Shown here one piece after another: positions 54,155 to 61,998 of a DNA stretch of 64,000 nucleotides. Positions within the stretch are counted from its first letter, which is position 1. Every line of letters starts with the position of its first letter. A program made the translations under genes and the position numbers. A model generated the notes under the pieces. The model had not been told where the DNA came from. It did no database searches and was given only the letters and a program-made list of their open reading frames with translations. Location: assembly GCA_016763315.1 (NCBI GenBank), contig JAESTZ010000006.1, forward strand, positions 1-64,000, in the 5' to 3' direction. The stretch is from Robiginitomaculum sp. (lineage in GTDB: Bacteria; Pseudomonadota; Alphaproteobacteria; Caulobacterales; Maricaulaceae).

Positions 54155-55126
54155 TCAAGCTACCTTTAATACCAGCCAGCTCAGATAAGCCAGATAACTA
54201 GCAAACATCAAAAATCCGGCTATCCGGCCAACTGGTTGTCGTGAAAATGCAAATATCGCTAACAACACACTGGCCGCCAGCATGATCGGCAGATCAAAGT
54301 ACAACAGACTTGGGTCTACCGGCAAATTACCGGCCATAGCCGAAGCTCCGCCAACCGCAAAAATATTAAAGATATTCGAGCCAAAAGCATTACCAATAGC
54401 CAATTCCGAATGACCACGAAGAGCGGCAATCACTGACGTTGCCAATTCCGGCAATGAAGTACCTATGGCAACAATGGTTAGACCAATAATTGCATGGGAA
54501 ACGTCAAAGTATTCAGCAATGTCCACAGCATTAGTGCCGACCAGATAACCGCCTAGCGGTAAACCGATCAATCCACTAAATACAAACAAAGCAATGCTGG
54601 CTTTCTTCTTTGGCAGGCCGTCCATATTATCGACATCGGCCATTTCAGTGATGTCTGCGGCGACTTGCTTGCCGCTTCGTGCCTGCACAAACAAATAAAT
54701 TAAATAAATTATGATCAGTGAAAACAACATAGCGCCTTGCCAAAATGTAATCGTTCCACCAGCCGCCATCAGATAGAAAATAATCGTTGCGACAATAGCA
54801 ATCGTAATGTTGCGCCGGATACCGGGAGCCGTTGTAACTATCGGTAATATCATCGCCGGAACACCTAAGACTAACAACATATTGGCGATGTTGGAGCCGA
54901 TAACATTACCTACTGCCAAGCCCGGAGCCCCGGCCAGCACTGCGCCTACACTAACCACTAATTCCGGCGCTGAAGTACCAAGCGCAACTACGGTAAGGCC
55001 AATGATCAATGGTGGAATACCCCAACCTTTAGCCAAAGAAGCAGAGCCGCGTACCAATAAGTCACCAGCAATTATCAGAACTGCAATTCCAAATATCAGC
55101 CACAAAGTAGGAACAAAAACTTCCAT
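54155..55126 (-). CDS. Calcium/sodium antiporter (CaCA family, YrbG-like)
   Basis: 323-residue inner-membrane exchanger with about ten helices in two inverted repeats. The alpha-repeats are LTVVALGTSAPELVVSVG with GNVIGSNIANMLLVLG, and LTIVAIGTSLPELATSVIAA with GNAFGSNIFNIFAVGG, holding the ion-binding glutamates and asparagines. A cytoplasmic loop near residues 150-175 is acidic. It lies 3 bases upstream of the SDR gene. Confidence 0.93.
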   Translation of the reverse strand: MEVFVPTLWLIFGIAVLIIAGDLLVRGSASLAKGWGIPPLIIGLTVVALGTSAPELVVSVGAVLAGAPGLAVGNVIGSNIANMLLVLGVPAMILPIVTTAPGIRRNITIAIVATIIFYLMAAGGTITFWQGAMLFSLIIIYLIYLFVQARSGKQVAADITEMADVDNMDGLPKKKASIALFVFSGLIGLPLGGYLVGTNAVDIAEYFDVSHAIIGLTIVAIGTSLPELATSVIAALRGHSELAIGNAFGSNIFNIFAVGGASAMAGNLPVDPSLLYFDLPIMLAASVLLAIFAFSRQPVGRIAGFLMFASYLAYLSWLVLKVA

Positions 55127-55355
55127 GATTACCTGTTACTCCTCAAAGCAAAATTATTTTGCTAGATTCCTCGTAGCACCATTTCTCATAACCTGCGCGG
55201 CAAGACAAGGAAATTGCGCACTTCTTGCCAATGCCATATTATCTCAAACAACATAAAACTGTGTTTCAGCAGTTTTGTCTCAATTCAGTAATTGACCTTG
55301 GCGTTGCAGCGACTATGCTCCGCGACGATTTTGGCAAAGGTTTATGACCTTAAAT

Positions 55356-55442
55356 GCCCCCGTGGCGGAATTGGTAGACGCGACGGATTCAAAATCCGTT
55401 GACCTAACGGTCGTGCCAGTTCGATTCTGGCCGGGGGCACCA
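55356..55442 (+). tRNA. tRNA-Leu (anticodon CAA), CCA encoded
   Basis: A class II cloverleaf of 87 bases. The acceptor arms GCCCCCG (55356-55362) and CGGGGGC (55432-55438) pair fully. A D-arm with GGAATTGGTAGACGC, an anticodon loop TTCAAAA reading CAA (codon UUG), a long variable arm and the T-arm GCCAGTTCGATTCTGGC follow. The discriminator A is followed by an encoded CCA. Confidence 0.97.
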
Positions 55443-55580
55443 TTTTCTTTGATCTCGCGGCGATATGCATAGGCCTCCGATGGGGCGCCCTGACCGGGAG
55501 GCGGGCGGTCGCCCTTGCCAAACCGAAATGGTTTGGTTGGTGCGGTTCAAGATTGGTTCCGCAAGGGAACCATTTTCTTT
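55439..55580. repeat. 12-bp direct repeat of the tRNA-Leu tail flanking a GC-rich segment
   Basis: ACCATTTTCTTT occurs at 55439-55450 (discriminator, CCA end and downstream bases of the tRNA) and again at 55569-55580. The copy is preceded by GGTTCAAGATTGG, which resembles the T-arm. The 118 bases between contain a GC-rich patch (about 55475-55520) unlike the surroundings. This may be the scar of an integration event or a partial tRNA duplication. No integrase is present. Confidence 0.5.
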
Positions 55581-55682
55581 ACGGAAAATAGCGAACTCAA
55601 TTTATTGGTTCGCAATTAGCCCGATGCAGCGCATCATGTTGTATCGTTGAATCATTCTACGATAGTACCACGTTCGATGTTT

Positions 55683-56189
55683 TTATGAGGGGCTAAACAG
55701 GTCTTCCAGGAAAAAAGCAGATAATTCCGAGCGCCCTGCCAGCTCTGACTTTTCATACACACTGGCGCATTGGGTTCGTGTTGTTTTTTCCGATGTATTT
55801 CTGATTTCGGCGATTTCTTTTATGCTCAGCCCCTTGAGCAACATGAAGGCTATTTCTTTTTCAGAGGGTGTAAGGCGCCAATAATCCATTTGCTGGTGAA
55901 TGCTGTCACTTAAACCGTGTATGTGTTTTTGTAACTGCTGCCGCCATTTATTTGATTCTGCTTGTAATAGTTTCACCTTGTACTTTTCTTGTTTAAGCGA
56001 GGACATGGATTTCAACGATTTATAGACTAAAAGTAACACGCCGAACATTGCAAATAACCCGACTACACCTTCTATGAAAAGGTGCCAGAGCGCAGTGCCT
56101 TCGTTGAAGTCAGCTGTTAAGTCCACCATAATCAATATGATAATTACAGTCAGGATCAGTATTATAAAAATACGCTCTTCGATTTTCAT
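55683..56189 (-). CDS. Membrane-anchored LuxR-type transcriptional regulator
   Basis: 168 residues: two membrane helices (about 7-24 and 37-58), a coiled-coil linker (about 65-100), then a LuxR-type helix-turn-helix (LTPSEKEIAFMLLKGLSIKE, then IAEIRNTSEKTTRTQCASVY). No receiver or sensor domain is seen, so the membrane part may itself sense a signal. It lies 23 bases downstream of a cytochrome b561 gene on the same strand, so a redox or respiratory signal is a reasonable guess. Confidence 0.8.
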   Translation of the reverse strand: MKIEERIFIILILTVIIILIMVDLTADFNEGTALWHLFIEGVVGLFAMFGVLLLVYKSLKSMSSLKQEKYKVKLLQAESNKWRQQLQKHIHGLSDSIHQQMDYWRLTPSEKEIAFMLLKGLSIKEIAEIRNTSEKTTRTQCASVYEKSELAGRSELSAFFLEDLFSPS

Positions 56190-56212
56190 AATATGATTAT
56201 ATGGCAGACTTT

Positions 56213-56962
56213 TTAGTCATCATCATTGTATTTTTCTTCGCGCTTGTATTCATTTTCGTATCCGCTTTTGTCTTTTTCCATTTCCTCCAGTTTTATTTGG
56301 AAGCCGGGAAGATCCAGAGTTCTTTCTTTGGGGTCATAGCCGTTTGCCATCAATGACACAAATGCGATAACCGCAATTATGAAAAATAATGCGACAATAT
56401 TGTTGTTGCTTTTAATTCCGACACTGCTGTCATCAATAGGGTCTTTGTAACCGGTAATCATGCTTTTTGCGATTGGGTCTTTATGACGTATTGTATGCAG
56501 TATTACTCCGGCGATATGCAAAAGCACAATGATCAAGAAGCCGTCTGACAACAGTTCATGTATTTCTTCAAGCAGTTCAGTTTTGCTGGGGGTAGTTATT
56601 AAATACCCTGTTATTGCCAGGCCTATAGAAATGGAAATCATAAGCAAAGCTGCCCAGCTGGAGGCCGGGTTGCGGCCAAGTTTTCGTTCGGAGTTTTTGG
56701 AGAAAATGCCTTTGAAGTATTGTATCAATGCTGTTGGCGATAATACATAAGATGAAAACCTGGCATATTTGGTTCCGACAATTCCCCAAATTATCCTAAG
56801 GAACACAATAAGTGCCATCAATAATCCGATCATCATGTGATAGGGGAAAACTTCGCTTTCATCTTCAAAAACATTGGTAATGAAATAAGCCGCGACGAAA
56901 AGAGCAGCAAAACTCCAATGGAAAAGCCGAGTTGGTAAATCGTATATAAGAGTTTTTTTCAT
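56213..56962 (-). CDS. Cytochrome b561-type membrane protein
   Basis: 249 residues from the ATG at 56962 (GAGGA 5 bases upstream; the frame is open to 57007). The N-terminal block IYDLPTRLFHWSFAALFVAA and paired histidines in YHMMIGLL, IHELLSDGF and LLHIAGVILHTIRHKD match di-heme cytochromes b of the Ni,Fe-hydrogenase/b561 group. A long acidic, lysine-rich tail (residues about 220-249) is unusual. It probably passes electrons between the quinone pool and a periplasmic partner, which is not in the window. Confidence 0.86.
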   Translation of the reverse strand: MKKTLIYDLPTRLFHWSFAALFVAAYFITNVFEDESEVFPYHMMIGLLMALIVFLRIIWGIVGTKYARFSSYVLSPTALIQYFKGIFSKNSERKLGRNPASSWAALLMISISIGLAITGYLITTPSKTELLEEIHELLSDGFLIIVLLHIAGVILHTIRHKDPIAKSMITGYKDPIDDSSVGIKSNNNIVALFFIIAVIAFVSLMANGYDPKERTLDLPGFQIKLEEMEKDKSGYENEYKREEKYNDDD

Positions 56963-57053
56963 TTCGTCCTCACAGGTTATTTGGTGTTTTATAATATTAA
57001 GCTCCATAAGCTGTCATGGGGCATATGACCTATAACACCGGATTTGTTGTTAT

Positions 57054-58799
57054 TTATCGCAAGTTATCTAACAGGCCAGCATCGAGTGCCTTAACTGTGG
57101 CTACATATCCGGCTTGGGTGGCTTTATCAAACGACTTCCAGTCGCGAAGATCCATGTCTTCCATTTCCGGCAAGATTAAAATATCTGCATTGGCTCTTCT
57201 TACGTCAAGGTTGCTGGTAGATAGTGTTGCGGTTCGCAGCAATAATGATGCAATCGGTGGAGCTTTGCGAAAGCCATTTTTCATTACCCATCCAAAGAAA
57301 CCCGGCGGGTCAATAAATTCCTCTGCCTCAAGTCCGCGTACCTGACTGACATCAATGCCTAGTACCGGCCCGCGGTGAAAGTCCTGCATAACGTCGACAG
57401 GGAAATTGTTAAGTACTGCACCATCTACGTGTACCTCCCTGTTCATAACCACAGGAGGAAGAACTCCGGGCAAGGCTATGCTGGCTCGTAAAGCCTCCCG
57501 TAATAGTCCTTCACGGTGAATAGTAGGTTGTCCTGTAGTTAAATTTGCCGAGACACAAAAAAACGGCAGCACCATGTTTTCAATATCAATACAGCCAAAA
57601 TGTTTAGCCAGACGGCGTTTTACTCTGGCTCCTTTGGTTAATGACACTACTGGCAATACATAATCATTAACCGGGTTGCTGTTTACAAACGCCTCTAAAA
57701 TGGATTGTTCAATTTTCTCATCGCACCAACCCATAGCAACATTGGCGGCGATGATTGCCCCCATGCTGGTTCCGCCGCAAAAATCAATCGGAATATTGGC
57801 TTCTCGCAATGCCCGCACTGCGCCTATGTGTGCATAGGCTCTGGCTCCGCCGCCTGACAGAACCAAACCAACGGAACGCCCCGCAGCGGTTCTGGCAATT
57901 CGTGCGGCGTCTTCTTTATTACTGGTTCGCCAGTGGAAAACTCGTGATGCGTTTGCTGCTTTTTTCCAGTCTTTGCCTTTGCTGACCGCCCGTTCGTCTT
58001 GATTGTGCAATAAAATCACATCAATCAATCGCATTGCTCTGGCTGGAGAGTTTTCCGGCGGCAATAGTGGATCGGAAGGTCTTGCGTCAGCTCTGCCCAA
58101 AATCCATATTCGGTCGGCATAACGCATACAAAGTCGAAACCAGTCGTTATCGGCAATAGGTCCATATAACAAAATAATATCGTGTACTTGTTCTTGCTGA
58201 TCGAACCAGTAAGGGGATTGTTGTTGATCCTTTGGGCCGATTATTTTTACCGTCTTACCGATAATGGTTAGTTGATTGGCCAATTGTTTTGCCAGATATT
58301 TAGTGGCGATAGTTGGTGAGGTTGCCAGCATTACGAACACTTTTGGTTGACTGCGTTCATTAAGGGTTGTGCGGTTGTTCGAGCGCATTCGCAATACAAT
58401 CATTTGCGACAGTATTAGTAATAAATCGGGAAATTTACGAGACAGCTTGTTAAAAACGTCTCGTGGAAGACGGATCAATTCTGCATCACGCAAAGCATAA
58501 ACTGCGCTGGCATGTGGAGTCGCACCTAAAAATGCCATTTCCCCGACCGGCTCACCAGTGCGGATATAACCAAGTAATTCTAACTCGCCATCTGATGCCC
58601 GGTGAAATGCGCCAAACACTCCCGATTTGACAAAATAAATACTGTTCGCGTGATCTCCGGGTTGGAAAAGGGCTTTACCACCGGGTATTTTTATCCATTC
58701 AGCATTTTTGGCAGCAGTTCTTAATGCTCCTTTGGGGGCTCCTGCCAAAGTGGAAATGCTTTGTAAGTCTTCTAGGGTAAGGATTTGTTTCTGTGGCAT
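57054..58799 (-). CDS. cNMP-binding domain plus patatin-like phospholipase (NTE-like)
   Basis: 581 residues in three parts. The first is an N-terminal cyclic-nucleotide-binding domain (residues about 18-130, GYIRTGEPVGEMAFLG). The second is a middle region (150-290) of the NTE type. The third is a patatin domain with oxyanion loop GGGARAYAHIG (317-327), nucleophile S345 in GGTSMG and catalytic D459 in VDGAVLNNFP. This order is found in bacterial relatives of neuropathy target esterase and RssA. It probably hydrolyses (lyso)phospholipids in a way controlled by the N-terminal domain. Confidence 0.92.
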   Translation of the reverse strand: MPQKQILTLEDLQSISTLAGAPKGALRTAAKNAEWIKIPGGKALFQPGDHANSIYFVKSGVFGAFHRASDGELELLGYIRTGEPVGEMAFLGATPHASAVYALRDAELIRLPRDVFNKLSRKFPDLLLILSQMIVLRMRSNNRTTLNERSQPKVFVMLATSPTIATKYLAKQLANQLTIIGKTVKIIGPKDQQQSPYWFDQQEQVHDIILLYGPIADNDWFRLCMRYADRIWILGRADARPSDPLLPPENSPARAMRLIDVILLHNQDERAVSKGKDWKKAANASRVFHWRTSNKEDAARIARTAAGRSVGLVLSGGGARAYAHIGAVRALREANIPIDFCGGTSMGAIIAANVAMGWCDEKIEQSILEAFVNSNPVNDYVLPVVSLTKGARVKRRLAKHFGCIDIENMVLPFFCVSANLTTGQPTIHREGLLREALRASIALPGVLPPVVMNREVHVDGAVLNNFPVDVMQDFHRGPVLGIDVSQVRGLEAEEFIDPPGFFGWVMKNGFRKAPPIASLLLRTATLSTSNLDVRRANADILILPEMEDMDLRDWKSFDKATQAGYVATVKALDAGLLDNLR

Positions 58800-58802
58800 G
58801 TT

Positions 58803-59426
58803 TCAACTCCATGCCTTTGAGAATTTTGCAATAAAATCGGCAATTTGTGGATTATTCCATTTACCACCGGAAATGCTTCCATAGGTTCTGGCTATTTCAC
58901 GACCATTTGTATCGATCAATGCAGCCATTGGCAAACCGGCAGTTTTTGTATTGTTACGGGTGTTGACTTTCATTGACCTAAAAAACCCCCAACCATCGTT
59001 TGAGCCACCTTGCATTGGTGTTAAAGTGTTTATTTGTTGCTGATGATAAAATTTTGCAAGATCACCAAGGCTGGTTTTCGGATCAGCAGTTTTAAGTACT
59101 ATTACCGAGAACTTTGGCGAGTTCAATTTTGATGCCAGCGCGTCCAATCCTGGTGTTTCAACGAGGCAAGGCGTGCACCAGCTTGCCCACAAATCTAGTA
59201 AAACAGCTTTGCCCATGAACATTTGCATCCAGCTATAAGTTCCTGTTGCTGTGGTGATTGGTATATTCATTGGCACGCCGGAATCGGCAGGGGGAGCTTC
59301 GAAATATCCAGCAGCCGGATGGTTCATAAGTTCCAATATTTCTTCGGGCAAAGATTGTGCATTTGCTTTGTATGCAAGGGGAAGGGCGGCCATTGCGCCG
59401 ATTACTATTCTACGATTAAATTTCAT
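58803..59426 (-). CDS. TlpA-like periplasmic thioredoxin-fold protein
   Basis: 207 residues with an N-terminal export signal beginning MKFNRRIVIGAMAALPLAYK and a thioredoxin fold with the redox motif LLDLWASWCTPCLVETPGL. The cis-proline region KTAGLPMAALID is also present. Such proteins reduce disulfides in the periplasm, for example in cytochrome c or oxidase maturation. The ATG at 59426 has no clear ribosome-binding site; an upstream GTG at 59486 is less likely. It lies 3 bases upstream of the patatin gene. Confidence 0.88.
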   Translation of the reverse strand: MKFNRRIVIGAMAALPLAYKANAQSLPEEILELMNHPAAGYFEAPPADSGVPMNIPITTATGTYSWMQMFMGKAVLLDLWASWCTPCLVETPGLDALASKLNSPKFSVIVLKTADPKTSLGDLAKFYHQQQINTLTPMQGGSNDGWGFFRSMKVNTRNNTKTAGLPMAALIDTNGREIARTYGSISGGKWNNPQIADFIAKFSKAWS

Positions 59427-59523
59427 AATAACAGAATTTAATCGAAAAATGTAAACAATAAAACAAGTAGAGTCGTAAATTAACACCCGTATTTATTGCC
59501 GGTTGCCGCTGAAAACGCGATTC

Positions 59524-60690
59524 CTATTCTTGGGTTAATTCTTGTTTCTGTTGCATTTCGATTAATACGTCTTGTGCTTGTTCAAGCCGTATTATTGCAA
59601 GGTCAATTTCATTTTGCGCTTCATTAGAGCTGACTTCAAGGCGAGCTAAAGAACGAATGGTTCGTTCCAGTGATCGTTGGGTGCGGTAAAGCTTAGTGTT
59701 GCCGTTTGCGCCTGTTTGCGGATCCCAGTCAAACCGAATTATGGTGGAGTTTTGGCCATCAAGGGGAAATGCAAGACTGTCTCTTACCTCGGTCAAACTC
59801 TCATGACCCTGCTTCATTGCTCTTTTAACTTCTTCGCGTATTATTTCATATTCATTTTTTCGAATATTAACTGAGAAATTCGATGCTACATTGTGTTCTG
59901 TGTTAAAGAAGTCATTCGCCCAATTTACTGAAGAGCAATCTTTAATTTTAATGTTTGCCGGTAGTTTGGTGTTTCTATTTCCACAGGAATTTTCAAGTTG
60001 ATTTTGTGTCAAACCACGAACACTGGATAAATCAGCTCCGCTAAGAAATACTTGATCAAATACTGCATTGCTAAGGATGGCATTGCCAAACTTGGCATCG
60101 CGAAAATCCACATGGTCAAATTCGGCTTCACGTAAGTCTGCGGCTTGCATGTTGGTTTGTATCAAATTGGATCTTGTAAAGCTTACTCCGCGTAATTTGG
60201 CGCCAGAAAAGTCAGTATGAGACAAATTGCTGGTTTCAAATTCTGCATCTATAAATGATGCCCCCAATAAATTGCTGTGGCTTAAATTACAGGAGTAGAA
60301 TTCTGCATCTCGCCCTTTCACGCCGGTGAAATTGGCTCGTGAAAAATTACTGCCATTAGCTTGAATGTCGTCAAGAGTTGCTCCGGAGAAATCTGCCCAG
60401 GAAAAATTACTGCCGCTGGCTTTGACATCGCTAAGGTCGGTTCTGCGAAAAACTGCTCGATTGAAATTGGAGCCGGTCATTTTCGAGTCACTTAGGTCAG
60501 TGCCGGTGAAATTGGCTCTCGGGAAGCTTACGCCATTCATACGGGCATTGGACAAGTTCTTTTTAGATAAGTTACAATCGGCACAAACACCACCAAAACC
60601 CATAATTTTCGCGAGCTTGTCAGATCCGGACAAAGCCGGGCTTGCGCTAAGCAGCAAGATTATCGATCCTATAAGTATAATTCTTTGCAT
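59524..60690 (-). CDS. Secreted pentapeptide-repeat protein with C-terminal coiled region
   Basis: 388 residues: a signal peptide (about 1-21), a pair of cysteines in GGVCADCNLSKKNL, then more than 30 pentapeptides of the A(N/D)(L/F)xx kind (residues about 40-225, e.g. ANFTGTDLSDSKMTGSNFNR). These should form a right-handed quadrilateral beta helix. The last 60 residues are predicted helical and charged. Function is unknown; most characterised relatives act inside the cell, so export is notable. ACGGAAAG precedes the ATG. Confidence 0.85.
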   Translation of the reverse strand: MQRIILIGSIILLLSASPALSGSDKLAKIMGFGGVCADCNLSKKNLSNARMNGVSFPRANFTGTDLSDSKMTGSNFNRAVFRRTDLSDVKASGSNFSWADFSGATLDDIQANGSNFSRANFTGVKGRDAEFYSCNLSHSNLLGASFIDAEFETSNLSHTDFSGAKLRGVSFTRSNLIQTNMQAADLREAEFDHVDFRDAKFGNAILSNAVFDQVFLSGADLSSVRGLTQNQLENSCGNRNTKLPANIKIKDCSSVNWANDFFNTEHNVASNFSVNIRKNEYEIIREEVKRAMKQGHESLTEVRDSLAFPLDGQNSTIIRFDWDPQTGANGNTKLYRTQRSLERTIRSLARLEVSSNEAQNEIDLAIIRLEQAQDVLIEMQQKQELTQE

Positions 60691-60837
60691 GGAACTTTCC
60701 GTAAATCGTCCGTGTGTTTTGTTTACAAATTGTTATTGCGGTGGTTTTTCCAAAAAATCCACTTAAATTTGGGTAATATGGCAGACAGGTTGAGCTAGAG
60801 GCTTGCAATTAACCCATTCATCTACCACATTGTCGCA

Positions 60838-61194
60838 ATGACACGTATTAAACCGCAAATAGTGAATTTGACCGAAAAGGCTGCAAGCCGAGTAAAAGAG
60901 CTGCTTGTCGAAAAACAGCAGGGGTTCTTACGTGTCGGGGTTAAGAATGGCGGTTGTGCCGGCATGGAATATACCATGGATTATGTGGCCGAAGCAGAAG
61001 CACTAGACGAAACTGTTACCGATAAAGACGTGACGATTTTAGTTGATGCGGCGGCGGTATTGTTTTTGCTTGGTTCGACAATCGATTATGAAGTCGAAAT
61101 TTTACATTCCAAGTTCGTCTTTAAAAACCCGAACGAGACCGATGCTTGCGGGTGCGGTATCAGTGTCACCATTGAGCCGGCTGTTGCTTTATAG
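60838..61194 (+). CDS. A-type iron-sulfur cluster carrier (SufA/IscA family)
   Basis: 118 residues with the HesB/IscA fold. The three cluster-binding cysteines are C40 in GVKNGGCAGMEY and C104 and C106 in DACGCGISV. NLTEKAASRVKELL opens the domain. It carries Fe-S clusters from the SUF or ISC machinery to client proteins. It stands alone, divergent from the pentapeptide gene. SufA-like is more likely than ErpA, but not certain. Confidence 0.92.
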   Translation: MTRIKPQIVNLTEKAASRVKELLVEKQQGFLRVGVKNGGCAGMEYTMDYVAEAEALDETVTDKDVTILVDAAAVLFLLGSTIDYEVEILHSKFVFKNPNETDACGCGISVTIEPAVAL

Positions 61195-61246
61195 GTAGCT
61201 GATTTTTATTCACTAACTTAGTCGTTTTTACCCGAATGGGATACCA

Positions 61247-61779
61247 ATGAGATTTCATTTAATTGCAATAATTGTATTCATGCTTGCTACTCTAATGGGT
61301 GGTTCGGCAAGTTTTGCGGAAGCTTCTGATAACAATGAGGTTCAAAAAAACCTTCTAATCGGTTCTTGGTATATGCCAGAGCCTATGGAAATGACAGAGG
61401 CTGGTATCGCTATTTCATTTACGAATATGAATGTTACCTATTCAAGTAACGGCACATCAGCAGGTTCATCATCAATGAATTTTATCTCGGGTGATGGTGT
61501 TGATGGCGTGAGACAAAACGATATCTCATTAACTTACCATTTGAGGCAGTAACAAATTGGTCGTATGATGCCGGCGTAATAACCGATACGTTAACCCAAA
61601 TTACAGTAACGGCGGAACAAGCCAACGCTATTAGTCAAGGTGTCGCTACATCTATGGCGACGGCTATGCGTAGTGAACCGCCTGCAAAATATAAAGTAAT
61701 CTTGCTATCGAAAACTGATTTGCAGTTAAAAGATTTGGAAACCGGCATAATAATGGAATACACAAGAGCGGTTGATTAA
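61247..61779 (+). pseudogene. Secreted protein of unknown function, frameshifted
   Basis: A 101-codon frame begins MRFHLIAIIVFMLATLMGGS, a signal peptide ending near SFA, and stops at 61552. Coding continues in another frame from about 61520 (NLPFEAVTNWSYDAGVITDT) to TAA at 61777-61779 with conserved-looking amphipathic sequence. One missing A in the run near 61513-61517 would join them into a protein of about 177 residues beginning with an IGSWYMPEPMEM lipocalin-like start. No family was recognised. Confidence 0.65.
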
Positions 61780-61998
61780 GTCTGCAAGCCTAGTGAGTTA
61801 TGGCTCATACCGTCAAAAGGTGATCATTTCCAACTAACGACCTATTCTAAACACTATTTTTGCCAGCAAAAGTCCGCATGGGCTTGAACTTTGGTGCGGT
61901 TCCGGCTATGTCCGCCGATCAAAGGGGGAGGGTGTAATGATTTGCGCCTGACCATTGTCTGAAACTATATTTGAAACTTTATTCTGTCAGGAAAAATC

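Noticed and set aside
55465-55650. 61-codon frame downstream of tRNA-Leu
   Set aside because: It spans the GC-rich repeat segment and has no ribosome-binding site; likely chance.
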